From positions 1-6,894 of the forward strand of contig JALXCX010000149.1 of the NCBI GenBank assembly GCA_026990725.1: 6,894 nucleotides of DNA, given 5' to 3'. Origin of the DNA: Desulfobulbaceae bacterium (GTDB taxonomy: Bacteria > Desulfobacterota > Desulfobulbia > Desulfobulbales > Desulfobulbaceae). Of the stretch, positions 1 to 5,833 are shown one piece after another. The position numbers and the translations under genes are program-made. The notes beneath the pieces were generated by a model that saw only the letters and a program-made list of their open reading frames with translations, searched no databases and was not told the DNA's origin. Every line of letters starts with the position of its first letter. Position 1 is the stretch's first letter.

Positions 1-1227
1 AAACAACTCAAAGCGGAAATTGAAGACAGAATAAAGGCGGAAAAAGAAACAAACCGCCTGCAAAATGCCCTTTCAAGAGCACAAAAAATGGAAGTTCTTG
101 GCAGGCTTGCCGGCGGGGTAGCCCACGATCTGAATAATGTTCTTTCCGGTATTGTCAGTTATCCCGACTTCTTGCTTATCGACATCCCACAAGACAGTCA
201 CCTGAGGGGGCCTCTTGAAACAATTAAAAAATCAGGGGAAAGGGCTGCCGCCATAGTACAGGATTTACTGACACTTGCCCGAAGAGGTGTCACAGTAAAA
301 ATAGAACTGTCGCTCAACAGCATACTTAAAGAATACTTTGACAGCCCCGAGTACACCAGCCTCTGTACACTCCACCCAGACATAACAGTGGAAACAAATT
401 TTGACGACACCATTCCCCACCTCAAGGGTTCTCCTGTTCATCTGCAAAAAACCATCATGAACCTTGTCGGGAATGCCTTTGAAGCCGTGAACGGCAAGGG
501 AAATATTCGTATTACCACATATTGCCGGCAACTGACTTCCTCAGTTCATGGCTACGAAGAAATTCCAAAAGGTAATTACATCGTCCTGGAGGTCAGGGAC
601 GATGGGGCCGGAATGTCTGCCGGTGTCATCAGCAATATTTTTGAACCTTTTTATACAAAAAAAGAAATGGGACGAAGCGGTACAGGCCTGGGCATGACTG
701 TTGTCTGGGGAGCAGTCAAAGATCATGACGGGTTTATTGACATTAAAAGCACGCCGGGCCAGGGAACGACAATTTACTCCTATTTTCCTGTAAGTTCAGA
801 CAAAGATGTCACTGTTTCCGAGGTACGTCAGGAAAGCATTGCTCATAATTCCGGTAAAGGACAGAAAGTGCTCATCGTGGACGATGTGCAGGAGCAACGG
901 GATATTGGCCTCTCTATTCTCAAAAAAATAGGCTACCGGGCCCTGGCCGTGTCCTCAGGCGAAGAGGCTGTCAAACTCCTCAAACAAAAACCGGTTGATC
1001 TTGTCCTTCTGGATATGATCATGCTCTCGGGCATGGATGGTCTGGATACCTACCGAAAAATACTATTAATTTCTCCCCAACAGAAAGTAATCATCGTAAG
1101 TGGCTACTCAGAAAATGAACGGGTACAGGAAGCGTTAAAGATGGGGAATGGTGCCTATCTGAAAAAGCCATACACAATTGACGAAATGAGCCGGATGATA
1201 GACCAGGAACTCTCGTCAACAAGGTGA
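1..1227 (+). CDS. Hybrid sensor histidine kinase with C-terminal receiver domain (5' truncated)
   Basis: The reading frame is open from base 1, so the gene begins outside the window; the ATG at 88 is internal. Bases 1-87 encode a charged helical linker typical of the stretch between a sensor (often PAS) domain and a dimerisation domain. Numbering from the Met at 88, the H-box is AGGVAHDLNN with phosphorylatable His13 (bases 124-126). The HATPase_c domain follows: N-box Asn129 (NLVGNA), G1 box DDGAGM at 171-176, F-box FEPFYTKK, and G2 box GTGLGM at 198-203. A receiver spans about 260-375, with acidic pair D265/D266, phosphoacceptor D309 (bases 1012-1014), Ser338 at the Thr/Ser switch and Lys360. 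All catalytic residues are therefore present. The protein should autophosphorylate on His13 and pass phosphate to its own D309. No HPt or DNA-binding output is attached, so the downstream partner is unknown. The stop is TGA at 1225-1227. The signal sensed cannot be inferred. Confidence 0.95.
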   Translation, partial: KQLKAEIEDRIKAEKETNRLQNALSRAQKMEVLGRLAGGVAHDLNNVLSGIVSYPDFLLIDIPQDSHLRGPLETIKKSGERAAAIVQDLLTLARRGVTVKIELSLNSILKEYFDSPEYTSLCTLHPDITVETNFDDTIPHLKGSPVHLQKTIMNLVGNAFEAVNGKGNIRITTYCRQLTSSVHGYEEIPKGNYIVLEVRDDGAGMSAGVISNIFEPFYTKKEMGRSGTGLGMTVVWGAVKDHDGFIDIKSTPGQGTTIYSYFPVSSDKDVTVSEVRQESIAHNSGKGQKVLIVDDVQEQRDIGLSILKKIGYRALAVSSGEEAVKLLKQKPVDLVLLDMIMLSGMDGLDTYRKILLISPQQKVIIVSGYSENERVQEALKMGNGAYLKKPYTIDEMSRMIDQELSSTR

Positions 1228-1261
1228 ACATACTATAAAACAAGAACCAATCTTTTTTATC

Positions 1262-1277
1262 AGGCATTAATTTTGCA
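1262..1277 (+). promoter_or_regulatory. Candidate sigma-54 (RpoN) -24/-12 promoter
   Basis: The sequence AGGCATTAATTTTGCA has GG at 1263-1264 and GC at 1275-1276, exactly 10 nt apart, as sigma-54 promoters require. It matches the consensus TGGCAC..TTGCA at GGCA and TTGCA; the leading T is replaced by A. The predicted transcription start is near 1288, upstream of the Shine-Dalgarno at 1305-1309 of the next gene, so the geometry fits. An alternative is a sigma-70 -10 hexamer GATAAT at 1291-1296 with a poor -35 (TTAATT, 18-bp spacer), which would start transcription almost on the ribosome site. No enhancer-binding protein is encoded in the window. This is a match by eye only. Confidence 0.4.
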
Positions 1278-1316
1278 AACAGACAAGCAAGATAATCATT
1301 ACTTGAGGACTCAACA

Positions 1317-2429
1317 ATGAAACAAGTACTGCGCAAACTCATCATATCTGTCTATGTGCTTTTTTTCAGCTATCCCGTCTGGGGCCTAATCTGGCTTGTC
1401 GGAAGAACAGGGCTGATAAAAACACTATTTCTCATGTACCCGACAGACAAACGAGAATACAATGACATTCTCCCTGATATTCGTTGTATTATCAATTTCA
1501 TGTCCGGACGTCCTACGCCGGCGGGCTTTATCTTTGAAGGCTGGAAACCGGTCGGATTGTATTTCTGTATTACAGACCTCCCGCAAGACCTTATGAAGAA
1601 AAAAAACCGCCATATTGCAGAAAAAATAGTCAGGCGGATGAAATGGGCCCTCAAAGTTTCAGGTGCAAAAAGCTGCGGGTTTGCCGGCCAACTGGGGCCG
1701 ATTCTTGAAAGACGCCATGGTATCGCCATGGAACCACCTTTTTTCAGCGGCCTGCAGGGGACTATCTTCGGCGCTGATAACACCATTTCTTACCTTACAA
1801 GACAAACAGGAAAAAACCCATGGGAGCTGTCAGTTGCCATCCTGGGAGGCGGGGATCTGGGCGCGATGTTCCATGAGCATTTTCTGGCTAGAGGCTATAC
1901 TGCTGATATTGTCAAAATGACCTTTAAACGCCGGGGCGGCGTTCAGATCACAACTCCGGAAGAGGCCAGGCAGCAACTCGAAGATGTGGATTTTGTGATA
2001 AACCTTCTCCCAACAGGAGATGTATTCCTCAATTCGGGAGTCACTGACCTGCTTTCCTCCCAGGCCACAGTCGTCGACTTTGCCCGGCCGCAAATCCCAA
2101 GCGAGTCAATCAACGCAACTGTTGTTATGGGCAACCGGATACAACGACGGGGTATGCGATTTGGCGGCGCATTACCGGGAGACTGGGAACAGACAAAATT
2201 TCCGGCCTGCTCCCTCTCCTCTATTCTCGCTGCTAATTTTGATATTGTTGAGCAGAACGTTACCCAATTCTGTGACGCAGCAAGGCAATGCGCTTTTGAA
2301 ACAGCACTTATCCCGGTACAACAACCAACCCAGGGAGCCTTTGCTGCAAAACTGAAGACAGTTGGCTCTACTCTACTGGACGAATGTATGTACTATTTTC
2401 ATAATACCCGAAAACAATTCACTCTTTAA
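1317..2429 (+). CDS. Membrane-anchored Rossmann-fold oxidoreductase, acyl-ACP reductase-like (COG5322-type)
   Basis: This is a 370-aa protein. The ATG is preceded by TGAGGA (1304-1309) at 7-nt spacing. Residues 1-7 are basic and 8-28 are hydrophobic, so an N-terminal membrane anchor is likely. The Rossmann fold starts at 172-190 with the dinucleotide motif ILGGGDLG (175-182). K204/R205/R206 after the second strand suggest NADP(H). From memory, the cyanobacterial long-chain acyl-ACP reductase has a similar order: a GGF-type segment, a GNT..Y segment just before the nucleotide fold, a VDxxxP strand end, then a GG loop and an AC dipeptide carrying the catalytic Cys. Here these are CGFAG (120-124), ADNTISYL (153-160), VVDFARPQ (252-259), GG (283-284) and AC at 297-298. 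Cys298 (bases 2208-2210) would be the acyl-thioester nucleophile. The substrate is not proven; a fatty-acyl thioester is inferred. Other Rossmann dehydrogenases of the shikimate/amino-acid dehydrogenase group remain possible. The 89-nt gap from the kinase gene allows either co-transcription or the separate promoter at 1262. A terminator follows at 2477. Confidence 0.75.
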   Translation: MKQVLRKLIISVYVLFFSYPVWGLIWLVGRTGLIKTLFLMYPTDKREYNDILPDIRCIINFMSGRPTPAGFIFEGWKPVGLYFCITDLPQDLMKKKNRHIAEKIVRRMKWALKVSGAKSCGFAGQLGPILERRHGIAMEPPFFSGLQGTIFGADNTISYLTRQTGKNPWELSVAILGGGDLGAMFHEHFLARGYTADIVKMTFKRRGGVQITTPEEARQQLEDVDFVINLLPTGDVFLNSGVTDLLSSQATVVDFARPQIPSESINATVVMGNRIQRRGMRFGGALPGDWEQTKFPACSLSSILAANFDIVEQNVTQFCDAARQCAFETALIPVQQPTQGAFAAKLKTVGSTLLDECMYYFHNTRKQFTL

Positions 2430-2476
2430 GAGAACACGGTAAAAGAATTTCTTTTCTCTTCTATTCCGCCACTCCC

Positions 2477-2521
2477 GGTTACCAGCATCAACATCTGCAA
2501 AGTTGATGCTGGTAACCTTTT
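2477..2521 (+). terminator. Rho-independent terminator
   Basis: A perfect 16-bp stem is formed by 2477-2492 (GGTTACCAGCATCAAC) and 2502-2517, with a 9-nt loop at 2493-2501 and a short T-run TTTT at 2518-2521. It sits 47 nt after the stop codon of the acyl-ACP reductase-like gene. The U-tract is short, but the stem is long and has no mismatch. On the minus strand no T-run follows the stem, so it should act on + strand transcripts only. Confidence 0.88.
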
Positions 2522-2552
2522 CCGCATCTCCCAAAAAAATGTTGCCAAAGAG

Positions 2553-2589
2553 GGACAGTTCTTGACACTCTGTCCATTCGTTATATCTA
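2553..2589 (+). promoter_or_regulatory. Candidate sigma-70 promoter flanked by an inverted repeat
   Basis: A perfect -35 hexamer TTGACA lies at 2562-2567. At 16-bp spacing the -10 would be TATCTA (2584-2589), a 3/6 match; TATATC at 2582 is closer but only 14 bp away. The -35 is bracketed by GGACAG (2553-2558) and CTGTCC (2570-2575), a 6-bp inverted repeat with an 11-nt spacer that could be an operator. It would give a leader of about 165 nt for the downstream gene. The weak -10 keeps confidence low. Confidence 0.3.
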
Positions 2590-2698
2590 CACACGCACCG
2601 AAAAGCTCCCCGCCGCAAGAGGACAAAATAACAAAATATCTATGCTCTAAAGTGAGCGGACTGAGAACCTTAAGCAAAAACTACCTTAAAAAAGGGTA

Positions 2699-2727
2699 TT
2701 TTCCTGGCAAATACAGTATATTATAAT
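2699..2727 (+). promoter_or_regulatory. Candidate sigma-70 promoter with perfect TATAAT
   Basis: A perfect -10 hexamer TATAAT at 2722-2727 lies in an AT-rich stretch. The -35 at 17-bp spacing is TTTTCC (2699-2704), a poor match, so the promoter may need an activator. Transcription would start near 2734, giving a leader of about 28 nt before the ATG at 2762, with the ribosome site AGGTGA at 2750-2755. Confidence 0.45.
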
Positions 2728-2752
2728 TAGTTTTGCCTCTACTTTTGCCAGG
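2703..2752. repeat. 9-bp inverted repeat spanning promoter and ribosome binding site (possible operator)
   Basis: CCTGGCAAA (2703-2711) is the exact reverse complement of TTTGCCAGG (2744-2752), with 32 nt between. An extra TTTTGCC copy at 2731-2737 directly repeats 2743-2749, 12 nt upstream. The left arm lies in the -35/-10 spacer and the right arm overlaps the ribosome site. If transcription starts near 2734, the left arm is not in the mRNA, so a protein-binding site (possibly looping) fits better than an RNA hairpin. With an upstream start, the same arms could hide the ribosome site. Confidence 0.4.
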
Positions 2753-2761
2753 TGAAAGATT

Positions 2762-5725
2762 ATGCTCTCCCCTCTTCAGCATTTCAAAACCCATGACCCT
2801 CATTTTAAGATTTTCCATGAACTTATGGCCTTTAAGGTCCAGGAAATCCTTCTGGTTTCCAGCCCGTATGATGCCTATATCATGGAAGAAGACGGCTCAC
2901 TTGCCTCAAGAATCATTCATGAATACCATGGATTAAACCTTTCCCGTCCACCCCGTATCACCTGGGTTCCATCTGCCGACCAGGGCCTTGACCTTCTTTC
3001 AGATTCTCATTTTGACCTTGTTGTGACCATGCCACACCTGGGCGGGATGGATGGCTGTGCCTTTGCCTGTAGAGTAAAACGGCTCTACCCCTTAACGCCT
3101 GTCCTTCTTCTGGCTCATTCTGCAAGAGATGCCATTATCATGGGCGATAAACTCAAAGCTTCCTGTTTTGACGATTCATATATCTGGTGCTGTGATTCAG
3201 ATATTTTACTGGCAATAGTCAAAAATACAGAAGACAAAATCAATGCTGCCCGTGACACCCAAAAGGCTATGGTTCGAGTTATTCTTCTGGTGGAGGACTC
3301 TCCCGTATACCGGTCAGCCCTGCTTCCCATGCTCTACAATGAAGTCGTCAGGCAAACCCAGGCAGTCCTTGATGAAGGACTCAACGAGCAACACAGAATG
3401 CTTAAAATGCGGGCCCGACCAAAAATTTTGACAGCCTCCTGTTACGAAGAGGCCATGGATCTGTTTAGAGAGTACCAGCCGTATATGTTTTGCGTTATGT
3501 CTGATGTCCGTTTTCCCAGGGCGGGAAAACTTGAGAACAGAGCCGGTTACGACCTCCTTGAAACAATCCGGGAAACCATCCCGGACCTGCCCCTGCTCAT
3601 GCTCAGTACAGATGAGTCCAACAGAGAGCTTGCCAAAAAAATTCCGGCTGTCTTTCTAGACAAGAACACCGAAGCTATGCGGGAAGAACTGCATAATTTC
3701 TTTTTAAACTATCTCGGGTTTGGCGATTTTGTTTTCAGATCACCTGATGGACTCGAAATCAGCAGGGCCGCACGGCTGCGTGATTTTGAACTTTGCCTGC
3801 AGAAGATTCCCGACGATTCTCTTCTCTACCACGCCCATTGCAACCATTTTTCCAACTGGGTTATGGCCAGGGCAGAGATTGTTCTGGCGGCCCGCCTCCA
3901 CAAAGATCATTTTAAGACCATTACCAATACCGGGAAACTGCGCGAATACCTGATCAACGAAGTTCATACATTACGTAAATTACGACAACAGGGCGTGGTC
4001 GCACAGTTCTCCGCCCGAAATTTTGATAACAATATTACTGAATTTTCCCGTATGGGTGAAGGCTCACTTGGAGGAAAGGCGCGGGGCATTGCCTTTATGA
4101 GTTCGCTGCTCGCTCAGGCAAGAGAGGATAATAAACTCTTCTCAGAAAAGAAAATTATCATTCCACAGACATGCGTTATCACCTCCCAGGGCTTTACCGA
4201 TTTTATCCAGCTCAACAATCTACACCTCCATGATGACCTCTCAGACGAAAAGATTGAGCAACAGTTCCTGCGGGGGCACCTTCCAGACTGGCTCCTTAAA
4301 GACCTCAAGGCCTATCTTGAAAAAATACATTATCCGCTCTCTGTCCGCTCCTCTGGCCTGCTCGAAGATGCACAGTTCAGACCTTATGCGGGCTTATACC
4401 AGACCTACATGCTTGACAATGCCGCTGCTGATCTCACAACCCGTCTTGATCAACTTGTACAGGCAATTAAACTGGTCTATGCGTCAACCTGGTTTGAAAA
4501 TCCCCGAGCCTTCTCCCGCTCTGTCGGCCAGACCAGACATGACTCAATGGCTGTCATTATCCAGCAGCTTGTGGGGAGTTATTATAAGGATAATTTTTAT
4601 CCAGCCGTCTCAGGCGTCGCCCAATCTTATAATTATTATCCCATTACCCCGATGCAATCGGAGGACGGCATTGCCCACCTGGCCCTTGGTTTTGGCAAAA
4701 CTGTAGTGGAGGGCGAACAGAGCCTGCGCTTTTCTCCGGCCTTTCCCAGGCACCTGCCTCAATTCTCCACGGTCGAAGACATGTTGGTCAACAGCCAGCG
4801 GCAGTTTTACTGCATGGACAGCTCTCCAACTGCTGAGTTTATCCATAAAAACAGCAACCTCATCCTGCGCTCCGTTCAAGACGCCTTTGACGAATATCCC
4901 ATAAGATACTTGAGCTCCACATATATTCCCGAAGAACACCGCATTCGGGACGGCGATTTCCCCGGCACAAAGATTATCACCTTTGCTTCACTGCTCAAAT
5001 ATAATACCTATCCCCTGCCGGAGATTCTGCAAAACCTGCTGTCAATGGGGCGTCAAGGAATGGGTTGTGAAGTAGAGATCGAATTTGCCGTTGATATACC
5101 CTCCCCCAGTAAAAAGCCGGTTTTCTATTTCCTCCAGATTCGTCCGATTGTAACAAACAGTGAAACGCAAAAAGTGGAAATATCCACCCAGGAAATAGAG
5201 TCGTCTTTTCTTTACTCTGCCCATGCCCTGGGCCAGGGGTTGTATGACCGGATGCGTGATATTGTTTTTGTCCCTCCTGAACGCTTTGACAAAGCATTCA
5301 CCCGGGAGATAGGCAGAGAAATCGGGGCAATCAACAGAAAACTCCAAAATCTTAAACGCCCATACCTGCTCATTGGCCCCGGGCGGTGGGGGACGGCCGA
5401 CCGCTGGCTCGGGATACCTGTCCAGTGGGCTGATATTTCCGCGGTAGGGGCTATTGCCGAAGTTCAGGATGGTACACTTGTGGCCGAAGCATCCCAGGGA
5501 ACACATTTTTTCCAGAATATCACATCCCTTGGTATTCCCTACCTGCTGGTAAAAGATAGCCCGGAATCCGGGACAACAGCAATCGACTGGAACCGGCTCA
5601 ATTCTCTACCAGTAGAACAAAAGAGCAAATTTGTTACGCACGTGTCTCTTGAAAAACCAATAATTCTTAAAGTTGACGGTATAAACTCACAGGCAGCGGC
5701 TTTCTTTTCCCCAAAAAAGAGTTAA
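2762..5725 (+). CDS. Tandem receiver / PPDK-type ATP-binding domain fusion protein
   Basis: This is a 987-aa cytoplasmic protein with no signal peptide or membrane segment. Its ATG is preceded by AGGTGA (2750-2755) at 6-nt spacing. Residues 27-160 form a receiver-like fold lacking the acidic pair (Ser33/Ser34) and the phosphoacceptor (Met90). Residues 171-315 form a second receiver with E178/D179, phosphoacceptor D248 (bases 3503-3505), Ser282 and Lys301. After a helical linker comes the PEP synthase/PPDK N-terminal ATP-binding domain (about 434-797): GGKARG at 437-442, SVRSSGLLED at 527-536 with the conserved Arg529, YAGLYQT, LGFGKTVVEG, an IEFAVD segment and the closing LQIRP at 791-795. 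The normal next parts, a swivelling phosphohistidine domain and a PEP/pyruvate barrel, are not recognisable. Instead, residues 801-987 form another domain with GPGRWG (872-877) and GTHFFQN (913-919). I recall similar PPDK-like proteins of about this length in Bacteroidota, but cannot confirm this. ATP binding is likely; PEP synthesis is doubtful. Annotation pipelines may wrongly name it PEP synthase. Confidence 0.88.
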   Translation: MLSPLQHFKTHDPHFKIFHELMAFKVQEILLVSSPYDAYIMEEDGSLASRIIHEYHGLNLSRPPRITWVPSADQGLDLLSDSHFDLVVTMPHLGGMDGCAFACRVKRLYPLTPVLLLAHSARDAIIMGDKLKASCFDDSYIWCCDSDILLAIVKNTEDKINAARDTQKAMVRVILLVEDSPVYRSALLPMLYNEVVRQTQAVLDEGLNEQHRMLKMRARPKILTASCYEEAMDLFREYQPYMFCVMSDVRFPRAGKLENRAGYDLLETIRETIPDLPLLMLSTDESNRELAKKIPAVFLDKNTEAMREELHNFFLNYLGFGDFVFRSPDGLEISRAARLRDFELCLQKIPDDSLLYHAHCNHFSNWVMARAEIVLAARLHKDHFKTITNTGKLREYLINEVHTLRKLRQQGVVAQFSARNFDNNITEFSRMGEGSLGGKARGIAFMSSLLAQAREDNKLFSEKKIIIPQTCVITSQGFTDFIQLNNLHLHDDLSDEKIEQQFLRGHLPDWLLKDLKAYLEKIHYPLSVRSSGLLEDAQFRPYAGLYQTYMLDNAAADLTTRLDQLVQAIKLVYASTWFENPRAFSRSVGQTRHDSMAVIIQQLVGSYYKDNFYPAVSGVAQSYNYYPITPMQSEDGIAHLALGFGKTVVEGEQSLRFSPAFPRHLPQFSTVEDMLVNSQRQFYCMDSSPTAEFIHKNSNLILRSVQDAFDEYPIRYLSSTYIPEEHRIRDGDFPGTKIITFASLLKYNTYPLPEILQNLLSMGRQGMGCEVEIEFAVDIPSPSKKPVFYFLQIRPIVTNSETQKVEISTQEIESSFLYSAHALGQGLYDRMRDIVFVPPERFDKAFTREIGREIGAINRKLQNLKRPYLLIGPGRWGTADRWLGIPVQWADISAVGAIAEVQDGTLVAEASQGTHFFQNITSLGIPYLLVKDSPESGTTAIDWNRLNSLPVEQKSKFVTHVSLEKPIILKVDGINSQAAAFFSPKKS

Positions 5726-5749
5726 TGTATGTCTGAAGTATTATATAAT
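5722..5749 (+). promoter_or_regulatory. Candidate sigma-70 promoter of the glutamate dehydrogenase gene
   Basis: A perfect -10 hexamer TATAAT at 5744-5749 has a weak -35 TTAATG at 5722-5727 (16-bp spacer), overlapping the stop codon of the upstream gene. The 7-mer TAATGTA occurs at 5723-5729 and again at 5753-5759, exactly 30 bp apart, on either side of the -10; it may be a paired binding site or just AT-rich chance. A second -10-like hexamer, TAAAAT, is at 5786-5791 with no good -35. I see no intrinsic terminator between the two genes, so some read-through from upstream is also possible. Confidence 0.4.
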
Positions 5750-5833
5750 GGCTAATGTAACTTATATATATTGCCGGAAATACACTAAAATAGCTTTGCC
5801 AACCGCAATCTGAAAGCACAGGAAGGAGTTATC

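Larger units (their letters stand above)
2430..2761. other. 332-nt intergenic regulatory region
   Basis: No credible gene lies here: the minus-strand reading frames that cross it run through the terminator and have no family resemblance. It holds, in order, a strong intrinsic terminator for the upstream gene (2477-2521), a TTGACA-type promoter candidate flanked by a short inverted repeat (2553-2589), about 110 nt without recognisable structure, and a TATAAT-type promoter candidate lying within a 9-bp inverted repeat just before the next gene (2699-2752). The layout marks a boundary between two transcription units. Confidence 0.7.

Noticed and set aside
1713..1731. Direct repeat CGCCATGG, two copies 11 nt apart
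   Set aside because: It falls inside coding sequence for ordinary residues; two copies of an 8-mer are not enough to suggest a functional repeat.
2442..2456. Small palindrome AAAAGA-ATT-TCTTTT after the stop of the acyl-ACP reductase-like gene
   Set aside because: It is AT-only apart from one pair, with a 3-nt loop and weak stability; the strong terminator a few bases later explains the termination.
2373..2677. Two overlapping minus-strand reading frames (about 81 and 83 aa) across the intergenic region
   Set aside because: They run through the terminator hairpin and the end of the upstream gene and resemble no known family; they appear to be chance frames.
4230..4706. 158-aa plus-strand reading frame in another frame of the receiver/PPDK-like gene
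   Set aside because: It overlaps the conserved SVRSS-containing region of the real frame and its own translation has no domain character.
5042..5506. 154-aa minus-strand reading frame inside the receiver/PPDK-like gene
   Set aside because: It lies fully inside a well-supported coding region with recognisable PPDK motifs; it is a shadow frame.
5705..5720. TCTTTT/AAAAGA pairing at the end of the receiver/PPDK-like gene as a terminator
   Set aside because: The stem is short and AT-rich and has no T-run after it, so it does not qualify as an intrinsic terminator.
2762..5725. Annotation as a complete phosphoenolpyruvate synthase (ppsA)
   Set aside because: The PEP/pyruvate barrel and the canonical phosphohistidine motif are not seen, and two receiver modules occupy the N-terminus, so the symbol would mislead.
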